The translations under genes were made by a program, and so were the position numbers. Under the pieces are notes generated by a model that saw only the letters and a program-made list of their open reading frames with translations, searched no databases and was not told the DNA's origin. 36,217 nt of DNA from Stappia sp. (GTDB taxonomy: Bacteria; Pseudomonadota; Alphaproteobacteria; Rhizobiales; Stappiaceae): NCBI GenBank assembly GCA_002722295.1, contig PBLF01000009.1:23830-60046 (forward strand), written 5' to 3'. Below, piece by piece: positions 18,819 to 27,371 of this stretch. Numbering within the stretch: position 1 is the first letter of the stretch; each line of letters opens with the position of its first letter.

Positions 18819-19085
18819 ATGACCGAAATCCGGCTCGACACCCCTCGCCTCACGGGCGGCTGGTTTCACCCCATGTCCCGTTCGCTTGCCGCGCTCGCGA
18901 GGATCTGGCTCGCGTGGCGGGTACGGGCGAAGATGCGCAAGACGCTCGACGGGCTCGATGAAACGACCCTCAGGGACATCGGCCTTGAACGGAATGCCAC
19001 GGGCTATGGTCCCGCGCCCGGCGTCTCCGACATTCATCGCCGCCGCATCCAGGCGTTGGGAACCTCGTTCGGACTGTTTCGCTAG
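18819..19085 (+). CDS. DUF1127 small protein
   Basis: An 88-residue basic protein whose middle carries the DUF1127 (YjiS-like) signature: an Arg/Lys-rich helix, RVRAKMRKTLDGLDETTLRDIGL. Proteins of this family are abundant in alphaproteobacteria; some shorter members have been linked to RNA metabolism and to phosphate or carbon responses, but this one has extra N- and C-terminal residues and no assigned role. The start ATG at 18819 follows GAAAGG at 18805-18810. It is divergent from the WYL regulator and may be its target. Confidence 0.85.
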   Translation: MTEIRLDTPRLTGGWFHPMSRSLAALARIWLAWRVRAKMRKTLDGLDETTLRDIGLERNATGYGPAPGVSDIHRRRIQALGTSFGLFR

Positions 19086-19104
19086 ACAGGGAAGCCCAAA
19101 CGCA

Positions 19105-19134
19105 GGAAGGCGGACGCCGCAGCGCCCGCCTTCC
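19105..19134. terminator. stem-loop between convergent genes
   Basis: GGAAGGCGG (19105-19113) and CCGCCTTCC (19126-19134) form a 9-bp perfect stem between the ends of the DUF1127 gene and the NDUFA9-like gene. Placement suits a bidirectional terminator, though neither side has a T-run. Confidence 0.45.
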
Positions 19135-19163
19135 CTATGCAAACCGCCATGTCCGGGGAACGG

Positions 19164-20177
19164 TTATCCCTCGGCAAGCGGGCGATGGGCGTCATACTGC
19201 CCGTGCTCGCGGAACCTTTCGAGGTAACTTGGAAGAATTGCCGCCATGGCGCGCGGTTCGATGCCCAGGGCCTCGAGGGTACGTCCCTCAGAGATCGCGG
19301 CCTCGCTCACCACATTGTCGGCCTTGAGCAATTCGACCTGGTCGACGGTCAGCAGCTTGCCCGGCAGCATCTGGAGCACCCGCGCCTTCATCGTGGCAAG
19401 ACCGAAGGGAAGCGGCACCAGCAGGCGCTTGCGCCGGATCACCTTGAGCATCAGTTCCATGCAGCTTCGGAAGGAAGCAACCTCGGGCCCGCCGAGTTCA
19501 TAGACGGCGCCGGCCGAAAGCTCTCCATCGACGGCTCGTGCGGCGACTTCCGCCACATCCCCCACGAAAACCGGCTGGAACTTCGTCTCACCACCGCCGA
19601 TCAGCGGCAGGGCCGGCGACAGGCGCGCCATCGCGGCGAAGCGGTTGAAGAAGTCATCCTCGGGCCCGAACACAATCGAGGGCCGCAGAATCACCGCTTC
19701 CGGCACGGTGTCGCGCACCGCAGCCTCGCCCATTGCCTTTGTGCGCGCATAGACGGACGGGGAATCCGGGTCGGCTCCAAGGGCGGAGATGTGCACCACG
19801 TTGGAGATGCCGGCGGCACGCGCGGCCTCGGCCACGGCGCGCGCCCCGAACGCCTGCACGGAATCGAACGTCTGCTGACCGCTCTCGGCCAGGATACCGA
19901 CGAGATTCACCACGGCATCGGCACCCTCGACCGCGCGGTCGACCGACCAGCGATGACGGAGATTCGCCTGCACGGGCATGATCTGCCCGACGGCGCCGAG
20001 CGGCTGCACGTGCTCCGCCAGATCCGGCCGGCGCACGGCGACGCGGACCCGATAGCCGCGCCGCGCCAGCGCACGCACCACATGGCGTCCGATGAAACCG
20101 GAGCCGCCGAAAACCGTGACCAGCTTGCCGTTGAGCGCGGTCGCGCCGTTTGCAGAAGTACCGGATGCGCTTGCCAT
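19164..20177 (-). CDS. NDUFA9-like complex I-associated NAD(P)-binding protein
   Basis: Atypical short-chain dehydrogenase of 337 residues, related to the 39-kDa accessory subunit (NDUFA9) of mitochondrial and alphaproteobacterial respiratory complex I. The dinucleotide-binding loop is FGGSGFIGRHVVRAL (about 23-37). NLVGIL and the YxxxK pair Tyr143/Lys147 (VYARTK) follow, and FQPVFVGDVAE marks the middle of the domain. Start at 20177 (MASASGTSANG) is supported by a GGGAG a few bases upstream on the minus strand. It stands alone, not with nuo genes. Whether it is catalytic or a structural NADPH-binding subunit cannot be told from sequence. Confidence 0.88.
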   Translation of the reverse strand: MASASGTSANGATALNGKLVTVFGGSGFIGRHVVRALARRGYRVRVAVRRPDLAEHVQPLGAVGQIMPVQANLRHRWSVDRAVEGADAVVNLVGILAESGQQTFDSVQAFGARAVAEAARAAGISNVVHISALGADPDSPSVYARTKAMGEAAVRDTVPEAVILRPSIVFGPEDDFFNRFAAMARLSPALPLIGGGETKFQPVFVGDVAEVAARAVDGELSAGAVYELGGPEVASFRSCMELMLKVIRRKRLLVPLPFGLATMKARVLQMLPGKLLTVDQVELLKADNVVSEAAISEGRTLEALGIEPRAMAAILPSYLERFREHGQYDAHRPLAEG

Positions 20178-20377
20178 TCGCGTTGCTCCCTCGCCGGCTG
20201 CCGCCGGAACATGAGTGCCCTTGTGTGTTGCCCGCACCGCACGCCCCAGTTCTTCCGGTGGATAACTCCGACACGGGGAGTGCGCGCGAAACGACCTTTT
20301 CCAAGGTCTCTTAGCCCCTGAGCCCCTTTCCCTCAAGGCCAGTTGTGCATCGTGGACGTTTCGCCGCGAAAGGGGCG

Positions 20378-20406
20378 TTGACAAGCCCAGCAGCGTTCCT
20401 TACAAG
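20378..20406 (+). promoter_or_regulatory. promoter of tRNA-Leu
   Basis: TTGACA (20378-20383), 17 nt, then TACAAG (20401-20406). The predicted start lies a few bases before the mature tRNA at 20418. Confidence 0.65.
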
Positions 20407-20417
20407 CCCCCCTCACA

Positions 20418-20504
20418 GCCCAGGTGGCGGAATTGGTAGACGCACTAGCTTCAGGTGCTAGCGCTCGCAAGGGCGTGGAGGTTCGAGTCCTCTCCTGGGC
20501 ACCA
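20418..20504 (+). tRNA. tRNA-Leu (anticodon CAG)
   Basis: The 87-nt gene runs from GCCCAGG to CCTGGGC-A-CCA with the CCA encoded. The stem CTAGC/GCTAG closes the loop TTCAGGT, giving anticodon CAG (decodes CUG, the dominant leucine codon in this genome). The variable arm is long and the T-arm contains GGTTCGAGTCC, as in leucine tRNAs. Confidence 0.97.
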
Positions 20505-20546
20505 ATTCCCGGTTCCGCAGTCTACACGATTGCGGGATGCGAGTTC

Positions 20547-20577
20547 AAAAAGGTCCGGTTCGCCGGACCTTTTTTCG
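20547..20577 (+). terminator. terminator of tRNA-Leu
   Basis: AGGTCCGG (20551-20558) and CCGGACCT (20563-20570) form a perfect 8-bp stem capped by the stable TTCG tetraloop. It is flanked by an A-run on the left and TTTTTT on the right. The flanking A/T runs would also let it work on the other strand. Confidence 0.93.
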
Positions 20578-20790
20578 TTTCAGGCACCGCTCGATGCAGC
20601 CGGGGGCTTTTCGCATCAAGTTGCAGGGCAGCCGCCGCGTGTGCCGGCCGTCGAAGACGGGCGGCGCGGACACCGGAAATTGCACCCTGGCTGCCACGCG
20701 CTGCGTGCTTCGCCCGTCCTGTGCATGGACGCAAGCCGCAAACGCCGCTAACAAGACCGGCAGACCCAGCGATTTCTGACGAGGATCCCC

Positions 20791-21426
20791 ATGACCATCC
20801 GCCTGCACCGTGGCGACCTGCCCGACCTTTCGGCGCCCGAGATGGCCGCATATGCCAAGGCAACCTCCGTGGCCGTCGACACCGAGACGCTCGGATTGAA
20901 GCCGCATCGCGACCGTCTCTGCGTCGTGCAGCTTTCCGCCGGAGACGGTTCGGCGGACGTGGTCCAGATCGCCGCCGGGCAGCAGGAAGCGCCGAACCTC
21001 GCGAAACTCCTGTCCGATCCGGCGCGCACGGTCATCTTCCACTTCGCGCGCTTCGACGTCGCCGTGCTCTCGCACGCGCTTGGCATCGATTGCCGTCCGG
21101 TCTGGTGCACCAAGATCGCGTCTAAGCTGACGCGCACCTACACCGATCGTCACGGTCTGAAGGATCTCGTGCGCGAACTGCTCGGCGCGGAAATCTCCAA
21201 GCAGCAGCAAAGCTCCGACTGGGCGGCCGAAGAGCTCAGCGAGGCACAACTCGCCTATGCCGCTTCCGACGTGCTGCATCTTCATGCGCTGAAGGAGAAG
21301 CTCGAAGCCCGCCTTGCCCGCGAGGGGCGCAGCGATATCGCCGCGGCCTGTTTCGAATTCCTGCCGACACGTGCGACACTCGACCTTGCAGGTTGGGACG
21401 ACACGGACATCTTTGCCCATTCCTGA
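20791..21426 (+). CDS. nrnC: 3'-5' exoribonuclease NrnC (RNase D-like)
   Basis: DEDDy-type exonuclease of 211 residues, matching the alphaproteobacterial NrnC family, which degrades di- and oligoribonucleotides including pGpG. Catalytic residues are visible as Asp30 and Glu32 (VDTETLG), Asp89 (FARFDVA), and Tyr156/Asp160 (YAASD). KIASKLTRTYTDRHGLKDL and KQQQSSDWA are family hallmarks. It lacks the HRDC domains of E. coli RNase D, so full-length rnd is a poor label. GAGGA at 20781-20785 supports the ATG. It precedes the lpt genes, a conserved neighbourhood. Confidence 0.92.
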   Translation: MTIRLHRGDLPDLSAPEMAAYAKATSVAVDTETLGLKPHRDRLCVVQLSAGDGSADVVQIAAGQQEAPNLAKLLSDPARTVIFHFARFDVAVLSHALGIDCRPVWCTKIASKLTRTYTDRHGLKDLVRELLGAEISKQQQSSDWAAEELSEAQLAYAASDVLHLHALKEKLEARLAREGRSDIAAACFEFLPTRATLDLAGWDDTDIFAHS

Positions 21427-21465
21427 CCTTGAGGACCCTGCGGTCCCGTCCCCATATCAGGGGAA

Positions 21466-22203
21466 ATGACACGGGTGGGCATCGCGGCGCCGCAGCGATC
21501 CGGCGATGACCATCAGGATGCGGAACGAGCAGTCTTGGAACAGAGGCTAGTCATCGACGGACCGGGCGAGCCCCCGGTGGCTTCCGGCGCCGAGCGGGTC
21601 AAAGCGCGCGACGCCGCCCGCCGCCATACGCGGCGCGTGCGCAGGTTGCGTTTCGTGGTGCCGGGCATTGGCGGCCTGCTCGTGCTGGCGATCGTGGCCA
21701 TGATGGCGGTAAGCAGCTATCTAGACGGCCTCGGTTTCGGTGCCATCACCTTGACGACCGACGGCCTCGTCATGGACAGCCCCGAACTGTCCGGCCACGA
21801 CGGGGATCGTTCCTACAGGGTTTCGGCCTCCCGCGCGATCCAGCGCATCAGCGATCCACGCATCATCGACCTGGAACGCATCCGGGCCGAACTGACACTG
21901 TCCGCGGACCAGCACCTGAGCGTTAACGCGGTACGCGGCATCTACAACAGCACCGAAGAAACCCTGGCGCTTTCCGACGGCGTGGACGTGAGGACAAGCG
22001 AGGGCTACACGGCCCGCTTCGGCTCGCTGTTCATCAACATGAAGAGCGGAGAGATCGATACGCCGGAGGCCACCACCCTCACCTCCTCCTTCGGCGAACT
22101 GACCGCTTCGCGGATGCGTTTCGACCGCGATGGCAGTACACTGACATTCACCGACGGAATTCGGATGACAATCGACCCGTCCAAAGCGGAGCAGTCGCCA
22201 TGA
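21466..22203 (+). CDS. lptC: LPS export ABC transporter periplasmic protein LptC
   Basis: Bitopic inner-membrane protein that takes lipopolysaccharide from the LptB2FG transporter and passes it to LptA. The 245-residue protein has a longer than usual cytoplasmic N-terminus (about 1-58), one membrane helix (about 60-86) and a periplasmic beta-jellyroll. The latter contains LTLSADQHLSVNAVRGIYNS and TPEATTLTSSFGELTASRM. Sequence conservation in this family is low; the assignment leans on topology plus the following lptA. AGGGG lies very close to the ATG at 21466, so a later start is possible. It overlaps lptA by ATGA. Confidence 0.9.
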   Translation: MTRVGIAAPQRSGDDHQDAERAVLEQRLVIDGPGEPPVASGAERVKARDAARRHTRRVRRLRFVVPGIGGLLVLAIVAMMAVSSYLDGLGFGAITLTTDGLVMDSPELSGHDGDRSYRVSASRAIQRISDPRIIDLERIRAELTLSADQHLSVNAVRGIYNSTEETLALSDGVDVRTSEGYTARFGSLFINMKSGEIDTPEATTLTSSFGELTASRMRFDRDGSTLTFTDGIRMTIDPSKAEQSP

Positions 22204-22778
22204 CCTGCGCAAATAGCCTCAACACGGCCGGAACGCATCTCGGCCGCATCGTGCGCGGCGCAACGCTCGCGCTCGCACTTGTCGTCACCGGTGGCCTTCC
22301 CGCCGCCGCGCAGACCTTCTCCGACGCCTTCGCCGGCTTCGGCTCCAACGAGCGCGAGCCGATCCAGATCGAGGCCAAGGAGCTTCAGGTTCAGGACAAG
22401 AACCAGAGTGCGGTCTTTTCCGGCGACGTGGTCGTGACCCAGGGCGACGCGGTGCTCAAGACCCAGCGCCTCGTGGTGCGCTACGACGGCTCGGCCGCAG
22501 GCGGCGTGAACCAGAAGATCGCCAGCCTCGAGGCCTCGGGCCGCGTCTATATCTCGTCCAAGGACCAGACGGCGACCGGCGAGCACGCCAGCTTCGACAT
22601 GAAACGCGAGCGCATGGTGATGACCGGCAAGCAGGTCGTGCTTTCGCAAGGGCCCAACGTGGTGGTCGGCAGCCGCCTCACGGTGAACCTGAAAACCGGC
22701 CAGGCAGATCTCGAAGCCCCCAAGAGCGGGCGCGTGAAGGTCCTGATCCAGCCCAACAGCGCCCCTCGTACCCAGTAA
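22200..22778 (+). CDS. lptA: lipopolysaccharide transport periplasmic protein LptA
   Basis: Periplasmic bridge protein that polymerises by beta-jellyroll stacking between LptC and LptD. The 192-residue precursor has a signal peptide with cleavage near AAA/QTF (residues 37-38). The OstA domain follows with PIQIEAKELQVQDKNQSAVFSGDVVVTQGDAVL and then KIASLEASGRVYISS, then TGEHASFDMKRERMVMTG. The start codon overlaps the lptC stop. A 117-bp gap without an obvious terminator leads to lptB. Confidence 0.94.
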   Translation: MTCANSLNTAGTHLGRIVRGATLALALVVTGGLPAAAQTFSDAFAGFGSNEREPIQIEAKELQVQDKNQSAVFSGDVVVTQGDAVLKTQRLVVRYDGSAAGGVNQKIASLEASGRVYISSKDQTATGEHASFDMKRERMVMTGKQVVLSQGPNVVVGSRLTVNLKTGQADLEAPKSGRVKVLIQPNSAPRTQ

Positions 22779-22895
22779 CGCGGGCGGCTTTGGGCTCGAC
22801 ACAAAAACACCAACCCCCTATTGCTTGGGCGCGGGTCCGGCGTGTACCGGACAGCCCCGCCGCTCTTCGTATGGCCGATTGCTCCGGATGATACC

Positions 22896-23699
22896 TTGAA
22901 GCTTTTTCCGTTCTTCTCCTCACGGCCCGGCGTTCCCGGCGAGACCGCACAGTCGGACCAGACCGCCCCGGACGAGGACGGCCTGCTGATCGTCGACGGC
23001 ATCGGCAAGAGCTACAAGAAGCGTCAGGTGGTGAGGCACGTCAGCCTTTTCGTGCAACGCGGCGAGGCCGTCGGCCTGCTCGGTCCCAATGGCGCGGGCA
23101 AGACCACCTGCTTCTACATGATCACCGGTCTGATCCAGCCCGACCACGGCAATATCCGGCTCGACGGGTTCGACATCACCCGCCTGCCCATGTACCGCCG
23201 GGCGAGGCTGGGCATTGGCTACCTGCCCCAGGAAGCCTCCATCTTTCGCGGCCTCTCGGTGGAAGACAACATCCGCGCCGTGCTCGAGGTCGTGGAACCG
23301 GACAAGCGCCGCCGCGCGGCGGACCTGGAAGACCTGCTGGAAGAGTTCGGCGTCACCCACTTGCGCAAATCGCCCGCCATCGCGCTTTCGGGCGGCGAGC
23401 GCAGGCGTGTGGAGATCGCGCGTGCGCTCGCAAGCAGGCCCACCTTCATGCTCCTCGACGAGCCTTTCGCGGGCATCGACCCGATCGCGGTCGGAGATAT
23501 CCAGCAGCTCGTGCGACACCTCACGCAGCGCGGCATCGGCGTCCTCATCACGGACCACAACGTGCGGGAGACGCTCGGACTCATCGATCGGGCCTACATC
23601 ATCGCCGCCGGGGATGTGCTGACGGAGGGCTCACCCTACGAGATCGTTGCGGACCCCGACGTGCGACGGCTCTATCTCGGCGAACAGTTTACGCTTTGA
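22896..23699 (+). CDS. lptB: LPS export ABC transporter ATP-binding protein LptB
   Basis: Cytoplasmic ATPase that powers extraction of lipopolysaccharide by LptFG. All ABC signatures are present: Walker A GPNGAGKT (63-70), Q-loop YLPQEASIF, signature [15 protein letters not shown], Walker [13 protein letters not shown] and the H-loop ITDHN. The core matches LptB closely, with about 28 extra residues ahead of it. No ATG fits: TTG at 22896 (MKLFPFFSS) is chosen, while TTG 22821 and GTG 22842 lie further upstream in frame. The gene is certain, the first codon is not. Confidence 0.94.
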   Translation: MKLFPFFSSRPGVPGETAQSDQTAPDEDGLLIVDGIGKSYKKRQVVRHVSLFVQRGEAVGLLGPNGAGKTTCFYMITGLIQPDHGNIRLDGFDITRLPMYRRARLGIGYLPQEASIFRGLSVEDNIRAVLEVVEPDKRRRAADLEDLLEEFGVTHLRKSPAIALSGGERRRVEIARALASRPTFMLLDEPFAGIDPIAVGDIQQLVRHLTQRGIGVLITDHNVRETLGLIDRAYIIAAGDVLTEGSPYEIVADPDVRRLYLGEQFTL

Positions 23700-23731
23700 T
23701 CGCATTCCCCCGATAGGATAGAAAGCAAGAA

Positions 23732-23755
23732 GCGGACCAATTTCCCCGGGTCCGC
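23732..23755 (+). terminator. stem-loop between lptB and rpoN
   Basis: GCGGACC (23732-23738) pairs with GGTCCGC (23749-23755) around a 10-nt loop, 33 bp past lptB. No T-run follows; it may attenuate rather than stop transcription into rpoN. Confidence 0.4.
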
Positions 23756-23835
23756 CTCCGCGCATGCGCGGCAACTTGCCCCGGGCAGCTCCGGACGGCA
23801 CCATTGTCGGGATCGGGAGGAAATCGGGAGCCTTC

Positions 23836-25383
23836 ATGGCCCTATCGCCAAAGCTGGAGATCCGTCAGGGCCAGACCCTGATCATGACGCCGCAGCTCAT
23901 GCAGGCGATCAAGCTCCTGCAAATGTCCAGCCTCGACCTGACGACCTATGTCGAGGCGGAGATGGAGCGCAATCCGCTCCTGGAGCGCGGCGACGGCGAA
24001 GGTGAGCGTGCGGACGACGGCGAGGGCGGAGGCGACGAACGCCAGGACACCGATCGCGGCGCGGAAGGCGACAGCGACTGGATCCAGGCGGAACTTCCCG
24101 ACAACTCGCGTGAGATCACCGACCGCCTCGACGCCGACCTCGGCAACCTCTATCCCGACGACCCCTCGACGGGCTCCGACGAAACACCACGCCCGGAGCC
24201 CACCGACAGGGACGCCTGGCAGCTTGGCCTTGGCGGCGGAGGAGGGGCGACGGCCTCCGGCGAGGACTACAATCTGGAGGCCTTCGTCGCATCCGGTACC
24301 AGCCTGCAGGACCATCTGGGCGCCCAGATGATCCTCGCCGTGACGGACCCCGTGGAGCGCATCGTCGCTCAGGTCATGGTCGACAACGTCGACGAGGCGG
24401 GATACCTGCGCCTCGATCTCGACGAAACGGCTGAGCGCATGGGCCTGCCGCGCGAAAATCTCGACGCGGTGCTTCGCGTTCTCCAGACACTGGAGCCGAC
24501 CGGCGTCTTCGCCACGTCCCTGCCCGAGTGCCTGAAGCTCCAGCTCATCGAGAAGAACCGCTTCGATCCGGCCATGGAGGCCCTGATCGAAAATATCGAC
24601 CTTCTCGCCCGCCACGACCTTCAGGGACTGCGGAGCGCATGCGGCGTCGATGACGAAGACCTGGCCGACATGATCTCCGAACTCCGTGCGCTTGATCCAA
24701 AGCCCGGAAGTTCCTTCGGCGATGCCCTGGTACAGCCGGTGGTGCCCGATGTTCTGGTCCGCCCGGCACGCGACGGAAGCTGGAGCGTGGAGCTCAACAG
24801 CGAGACACTGCCCAAGGTGCTCGTGAACCAGACCTACTACGCGGAAATCTCGACGCGCACCCGAGACGACACCGAAAAGGCCTTCCTGAGCGAGTGCCTG
24901 CAGACGGCCAACTGGCTTGCGAAAAGCCTCGATCAGCGGGCCCGCACGATCCTCAAGGTTTCCTCGGAGATCGTACGGCAGCAGGACGCCTTCCTGACCA
25001 AGGGCGTGCAATACCTCAAGCCGCTGAACCTGCGCACGATCGCCGACGCGATTTCCATGCACGAGTCCACCGTGAGCCGCGTGACCTCCAACAAGTACAT
25101 GTCCACGCCACGCGGCATATTCGAACTGAAGTATTTCTTCTCCGCAGCCATTTCCTCGAGCGAGGGCGGCGACGCACATTCGGCGGAAGCGGTGCGTCAC
25201 CGCATCAAGGCCCTCATCGACGCGGAAGCCCCGGACGCGATTCTGTCGGACGATACGATCGTGAAGATCCTGCGAGACGACGGTGTCGACATCGCAAGGC
25301 GTACGGTCGCCAAGTACCGGGAATCCATGCGCATTGGCTCCTCCGTCCAGCGGCGCAGGGAGAAGCGCGCCCGCCTCGGCTGA
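23836..25383 (+). CDS. rpoN: RNA polymerase sigma-54 factor
   Basis: Sigma factor for -24/-12 promoters that need an enhancer-binding activator (nitrogen, C4-dicarboxylate and other systems). In 515 residues: the Gln/Leu-rich activator-interacting region I (about 1-50, LEIRQGQTLIMTPQLMQAIK) and an acidic region II (about 54-150). The core-binding domain follows, then the helix-turn-helix (LRTIADAISMHESTVSRVTSNKY). The RpoN box ARRTVAKYRE is at 487-496. The ATG at 23836 follows GGGAG at 23826-23830. The lptB-rpoN-hpf-ptsN order is conserved in Proteobacteria. Confidence 0.97.
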   Translation: MALSPKLEIRQGQTLIMTPQLMQAIKLLQMSSLDLTTYVEAEMERNPLLERGDGEGERADDGEGGGDERQDTDRGAEGDSDWIQAELPDNSREITDRLDADLGNLYPDDPSTGSDETPRPEPTDRDAWQLGLGGGGGATASGEDYNLEAFVASGTSLQDHLGAQMILAVTDPVERIVAQVMVDNVDEAGYLRLDLDETAERMGLPRENLDAVLRVLQTLEPTGVFATSLPECLKLQLIEKNRFDPAMEALIENIDLLARHDLQGLRSACGVDDEDLADMISELRALDPKPGSSFGDALVQPVVPDVLVRPARDGSWSVELNSETLPKVLVNQTYYAEISTRTRDDTEKAFLSECLQTANWLAKSLDQRARTILKVSSEIVRQQDAFLTKGVQYLKPLNLRTIADAISMHESTVSRVTSNKYMSTPRGIFELKYFFSAAISSSEGGDAHSAEAVRHRIKALIDAEAPDAILSDDTIVKILRDDGVDIARRTVAKYRESMRIGSSVQRRREKRARLG

Positions 25384-25414
25384 CGGGGATGCGGCAAAAG
25401 GCCCGCCTCCGCGT

Positions 25415-25443
25415 TTGACTTCGCCTTCCCTTGCGCTTATAGC
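25415..25443 (+). promoter_or_regulatory. promoter of hpf
   Basis: TTGACT (25415-25420), 17 nt, then TATAGC (25438-25443). It faces hpf with a predicted leader of about 365 nt. The first 16 bases from the -35 box differ at only two positions from those of the rplU promoter at 1377. Confidence 0.65.
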
Positions 25444-25449
25444 AGCGCG

Positions 25450-25814
25450 CGCAGCTTCGGGCCGCGTGCCGATCGGGGTTTCCCGATGCTCCGGACCCGG
25501 CGAAACCGGTTGCGCGCGGCGCTCATGAGCAGGCTGCGACACGAAGGCACCGGACGGCGCACACGATCTGGAGAGGCAGACTGGACACAAGCGCGCAGGT
25601 CGCGTCTCGACGAAACGCATGCTCGCCTGTGCCGCACGGCACATGCTAGGGTCTTGAGGGAGCGAGGAACCGGGTTGCGAATCGGACCCGATGTCTTCGT
25701 TCTCTGGTGCAGAGCGAGCACAGCCGACCGGGCAAGGGATGAGAGATCGGCGCAAGTTCGGTCCCCGGCCCCGGAGGCCCGAGGCGGCGTGGTCCAGAAC
25801 AAGAAGAGGTTCCC
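25450..25814 (+). other. long gene-free leader of hpf
   Basis: No convincing gene lies between the promoter and hpf. A perfect hairpin-forming palindrome TGTGCC-GCAC-GGCACA sits at 25628-25643. An Arg-rich open frame (25486-25818) ends in an ATGA overlap with the hpf start, but its codons are atypical and it has no recognisable family, so it is not called as a gene. Confidence 0.4.
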
Positions 25815-26390
25815 ATGACACTGCGGGTTTCAGGGAAGAATGTTGATGTCGGTGATGCCCTGCGCAGCCATATCGAGGAACGGGTCGCTGAGGGCGTGTC
25901 GAAGTATTTCGACGGCGGTTTCACGGGACACGTGACCGTAGGGCGCGAGGGATCGGGCTACAGGACGGAATGCCTCCTGCACCTGGACACCGGCATCGAC
26001 CTTCAGGTTTCCGGTGACAGCCAGGACCCGCGCCAGAGCTTTGATGCCGCGGCAGAGCGCTTCGAGAAGCGCCTGCGCCGCTACAAGCGCAAGCTCAAGG
26101 ATCATCATGCAAACGCGGCCAACGGCCGTGACGTGATGGAAGCCGCATCCTACGTTCTTGCCTCCGTGGAAGACGAGGAAGAGGTTCCCGCCGACTTCAC
26201 GCCGCTGGTCGTCGCCGAGACATCGGCCAAGGTGAAGACCATGACCGTCGGAATGGCCGTCATGCAGCTCGATCTCGCAGAGGCGCCGGTCGTCGTGTTC
26301 CGCAACGCGGGCAACGGCACCGTGAACGTCGTCTACCGCCGCGCCGATGGCAATTACGGGTGGATCGACCCGGAAAACGCCGCGAAATAG
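25815..26390 (+). CDS. hpf: long-form ribosome hibernation promoting factor
   Basis: Binds the 30S decoding region and inactivates ribosomes in stationary phase; the long form also pairs 70S ribosomes into 100S dimers. The 191-residue protein has the S30AE/YfiA domain at about 1-105 (MTLRVSGKNVDVGDALRSHI, then a basic helix KRLRRYKRKLKDHH). A linker follows, and then the C-terminal dimerisation domain (about 130-186, VKTMTVGMAVMQLDLAEAPV and FRNAGNGTVNVVYRRADG). AGAGG at 25805-25809 serves the ATG. Its neighbours rpoN and ptsN are standard; a separate strong promoter suggests expression independent of rpoN. Confidence 0.96.
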   Translation: MTLRVSGKNVDVGDALRSHIEERVAEGVSKYFDGGFTGHVTVGREGSGYRTECLLHLDTGIDLQVSGDSQDPRQSFDAAAERFEKRLRRYKRKLKDHHANAANGRDVMEAASYVLASVEDEEEVPADFTPLVVAETSAKVKTMTVGMAVMQLDLAEAPVVVFRNAGNGTVNVVYRRADGNYGWIDPENAAK

Positions 26391-26403
26391 CCTTCGCGGT
26401 CGT

Positions 26404-26427
26404 GCTGCGCCCGGATACGGGCGCAGC
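26404..26427 (+). terminator. stem-loop between hpf and ptsN
   Basis: GCTGCGCCCG (26404-26413) and CGGGCGCAGC (26418-26427) form a perfect 10-bp stem with a GATA loop. The TTTT comes only about 23 nt later, so termination may be partial. Confidence 0.5.
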
Positions 26428-26468
26428 CTCGCCCCGGCCCCTTTTCCTCAACCCCTCACGAGCGTCTC

Positions 26469-26933
26469 ATGGATCTCAACGATCTCATCTCCTCGAAAGC
26501 GATCGTTCCGAGCCTCAAGGCCAATAGCAAGAAGCAGGCCCTTCAGGAACTGGCCGCGAAGGCTGCCACCGTCACGGGGCTGCCCGAGCGCGACATCTTC
26601 GACACGCTGCTCCAGCGGGAGCGGCTGGGCTCCACCGGCGTCGGCAACGGCATCGCGATCCCGCACGGCAAGCTCGTGCGGCTGGACAAGCTCGTGGGAC
26701 TGTTTGCACGCCTCGACAGGCCCATCGACTTCGACGCGCTTGATGACCAGCCCGTGGATCTCGTGTTCGTCCTGCTGGCACCTGAAGGAGCGGGAGCGGA
26801 TCATCTCAAGGCACTGGCGCGCATCGCCCGGCGCCTGCGCGACCCCGGAACGGTCGCGAAACTCCGCGCGACGGCCGACGCCGACGCGCTTTACACCATC
26901 CTGACACAGCCGGCGGCCTCGAACGCCGCCTGA
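26469..26933 (+). CDS. ptsN: PTS IIA-like nitrogen regulatory protein PtsN (EIIA-Ntr)
   Basis: Final phospho-acceptor of the nitrogen phosphotransferase system, a regulatory relay that affects potassium transport, nitrogen and carbon metabolism rather than sugar uptake. The 154-residue single-domain EIIA (mannitol/fructose type) carries the phosphorylatable His66 in GIAIPHGKL. TLLQRERLGSTGVGNG precedes it and VDLVFVLLAPEGAGADHLKALA follows. It is the last gene of the lpt-rpoN-hpf group and is followed by a strong hairpin. Confidence 0.96.
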   Translation: MDLNDLISSKAIVPSLKANSKKQALQELAAKAATVTGLPERDIFDTLLQRERLGSTGVGNGIAIPHGKLVRLDKLVGLFARLDRPIDFDALDDQPVDLVFVLLAPEGAGADHLKALARIARRLRDPGTVAKLRATADADALYTILTQPAASNAA

Positions 26934-26944
26934 CGCCGGCAGAC

Positions 26945-26971
26945 CGGGTCCGGCACGACAGGCCGGGCCCG
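26945..26971. terminator. terminator-like hairpin after ptsN
   Basis: CGGGTCCGGC (26945-26954) pairs with GCCGGGCCCG (26962-26971) with one G-T pair and a 7-nt loop, followed by a T-rich stretch. It lies between convergent ptsN and the DUF1150 gene and could serve both. Confidence 0.6.
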
Positions 26972-27000
26972 TTGCATTCCTTGCGCAAAGCCGTATGCGC

Positions 27001-27261
27001 TCAGTGGAGCGCAACCGTACGCAGGTCGTGCTCCTCGGCATTGGCAATCGCCACGTCGCGGCTGTCCGAAAGCATGATGGGCGTGCCGTCCGCATTGAGC
27101 AGGACCCACAGCCGCAACCCCGGCTCGACCTCGGGCGCATCGGGAAAGAGCGCCGCAAGATCCTCCGACTTCATCGGCTTGACGTAAGCGATCTGGCCGG
27201 CGCCGAGTTCCTTGAACTCGCGCGGCTCCATCATGGCAGGGGTACGGTCATTGCAGGTCAT
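27001..27261 (-). CDS. DUF1150 family protein
   Basis: An 86-residue protein of a family found mainly in alphaproteobacteria and usually encoded next to a small heat-shock protein, as here. Recognisable segments are LGAGQIAYVKPM and LRLWVLLNADGTPIMLSDSRDVAIANAEEHDL. No catalytic motif is visible and no function is established. The ATG at 27261 has GGAG about 8 nt upstream on the minus strand. It lies 110 bp after hsp20 with two perfect hairpins between them (27279-27303 and 27307-27324), so it is likely a lower-expressed second gene of the heat-shock unit. Confidence 0.85.
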   Translation of the reverse strand: MTCNDRTPAMMEPREFKELGAGQIAYVKPMKSEDLAALFPDAPEVEPGLRLWVLLNADGTPIMLSDSRDVAIANAEEHDLRTVALH

Positions 27262-27278
27262 GGCATGACTCCTTGTCC

Positions 27279-27324
27279 GACGGACCCGCAAGGGGCGTCC
27301 GTCCGCTTCCGCGTCTTCGCGGAA
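27279..27324 (-). promoter_or_regulatory. paired hairpins between hsp20 and the DUF1150 gene
   Basis: TTCCGCG/CGCGGAA (27307-27313, 27318-27324) and GACGGAC/GTCCGTC (27279-27285, 27297-27303) are perfect 7-bp stems in the intergenic RNA. They could trim or attenuate the transcript so that hsp20 exceeds its partner. Confidence 0.4.
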
Positions 27325-27371
27325 ATCTTCATTGCAAGCGGTTGCTGCCTGGTAACGGCCCACCAAGACCG

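Noticed and set aside
25486..25818. A 110-residue gene overlapping the hpf start by ATGA
   Set aside because: Arg-rich, with codons unlike the neighbours, no family resemblance and no good ribosome-binding site; more likely leader sequence.
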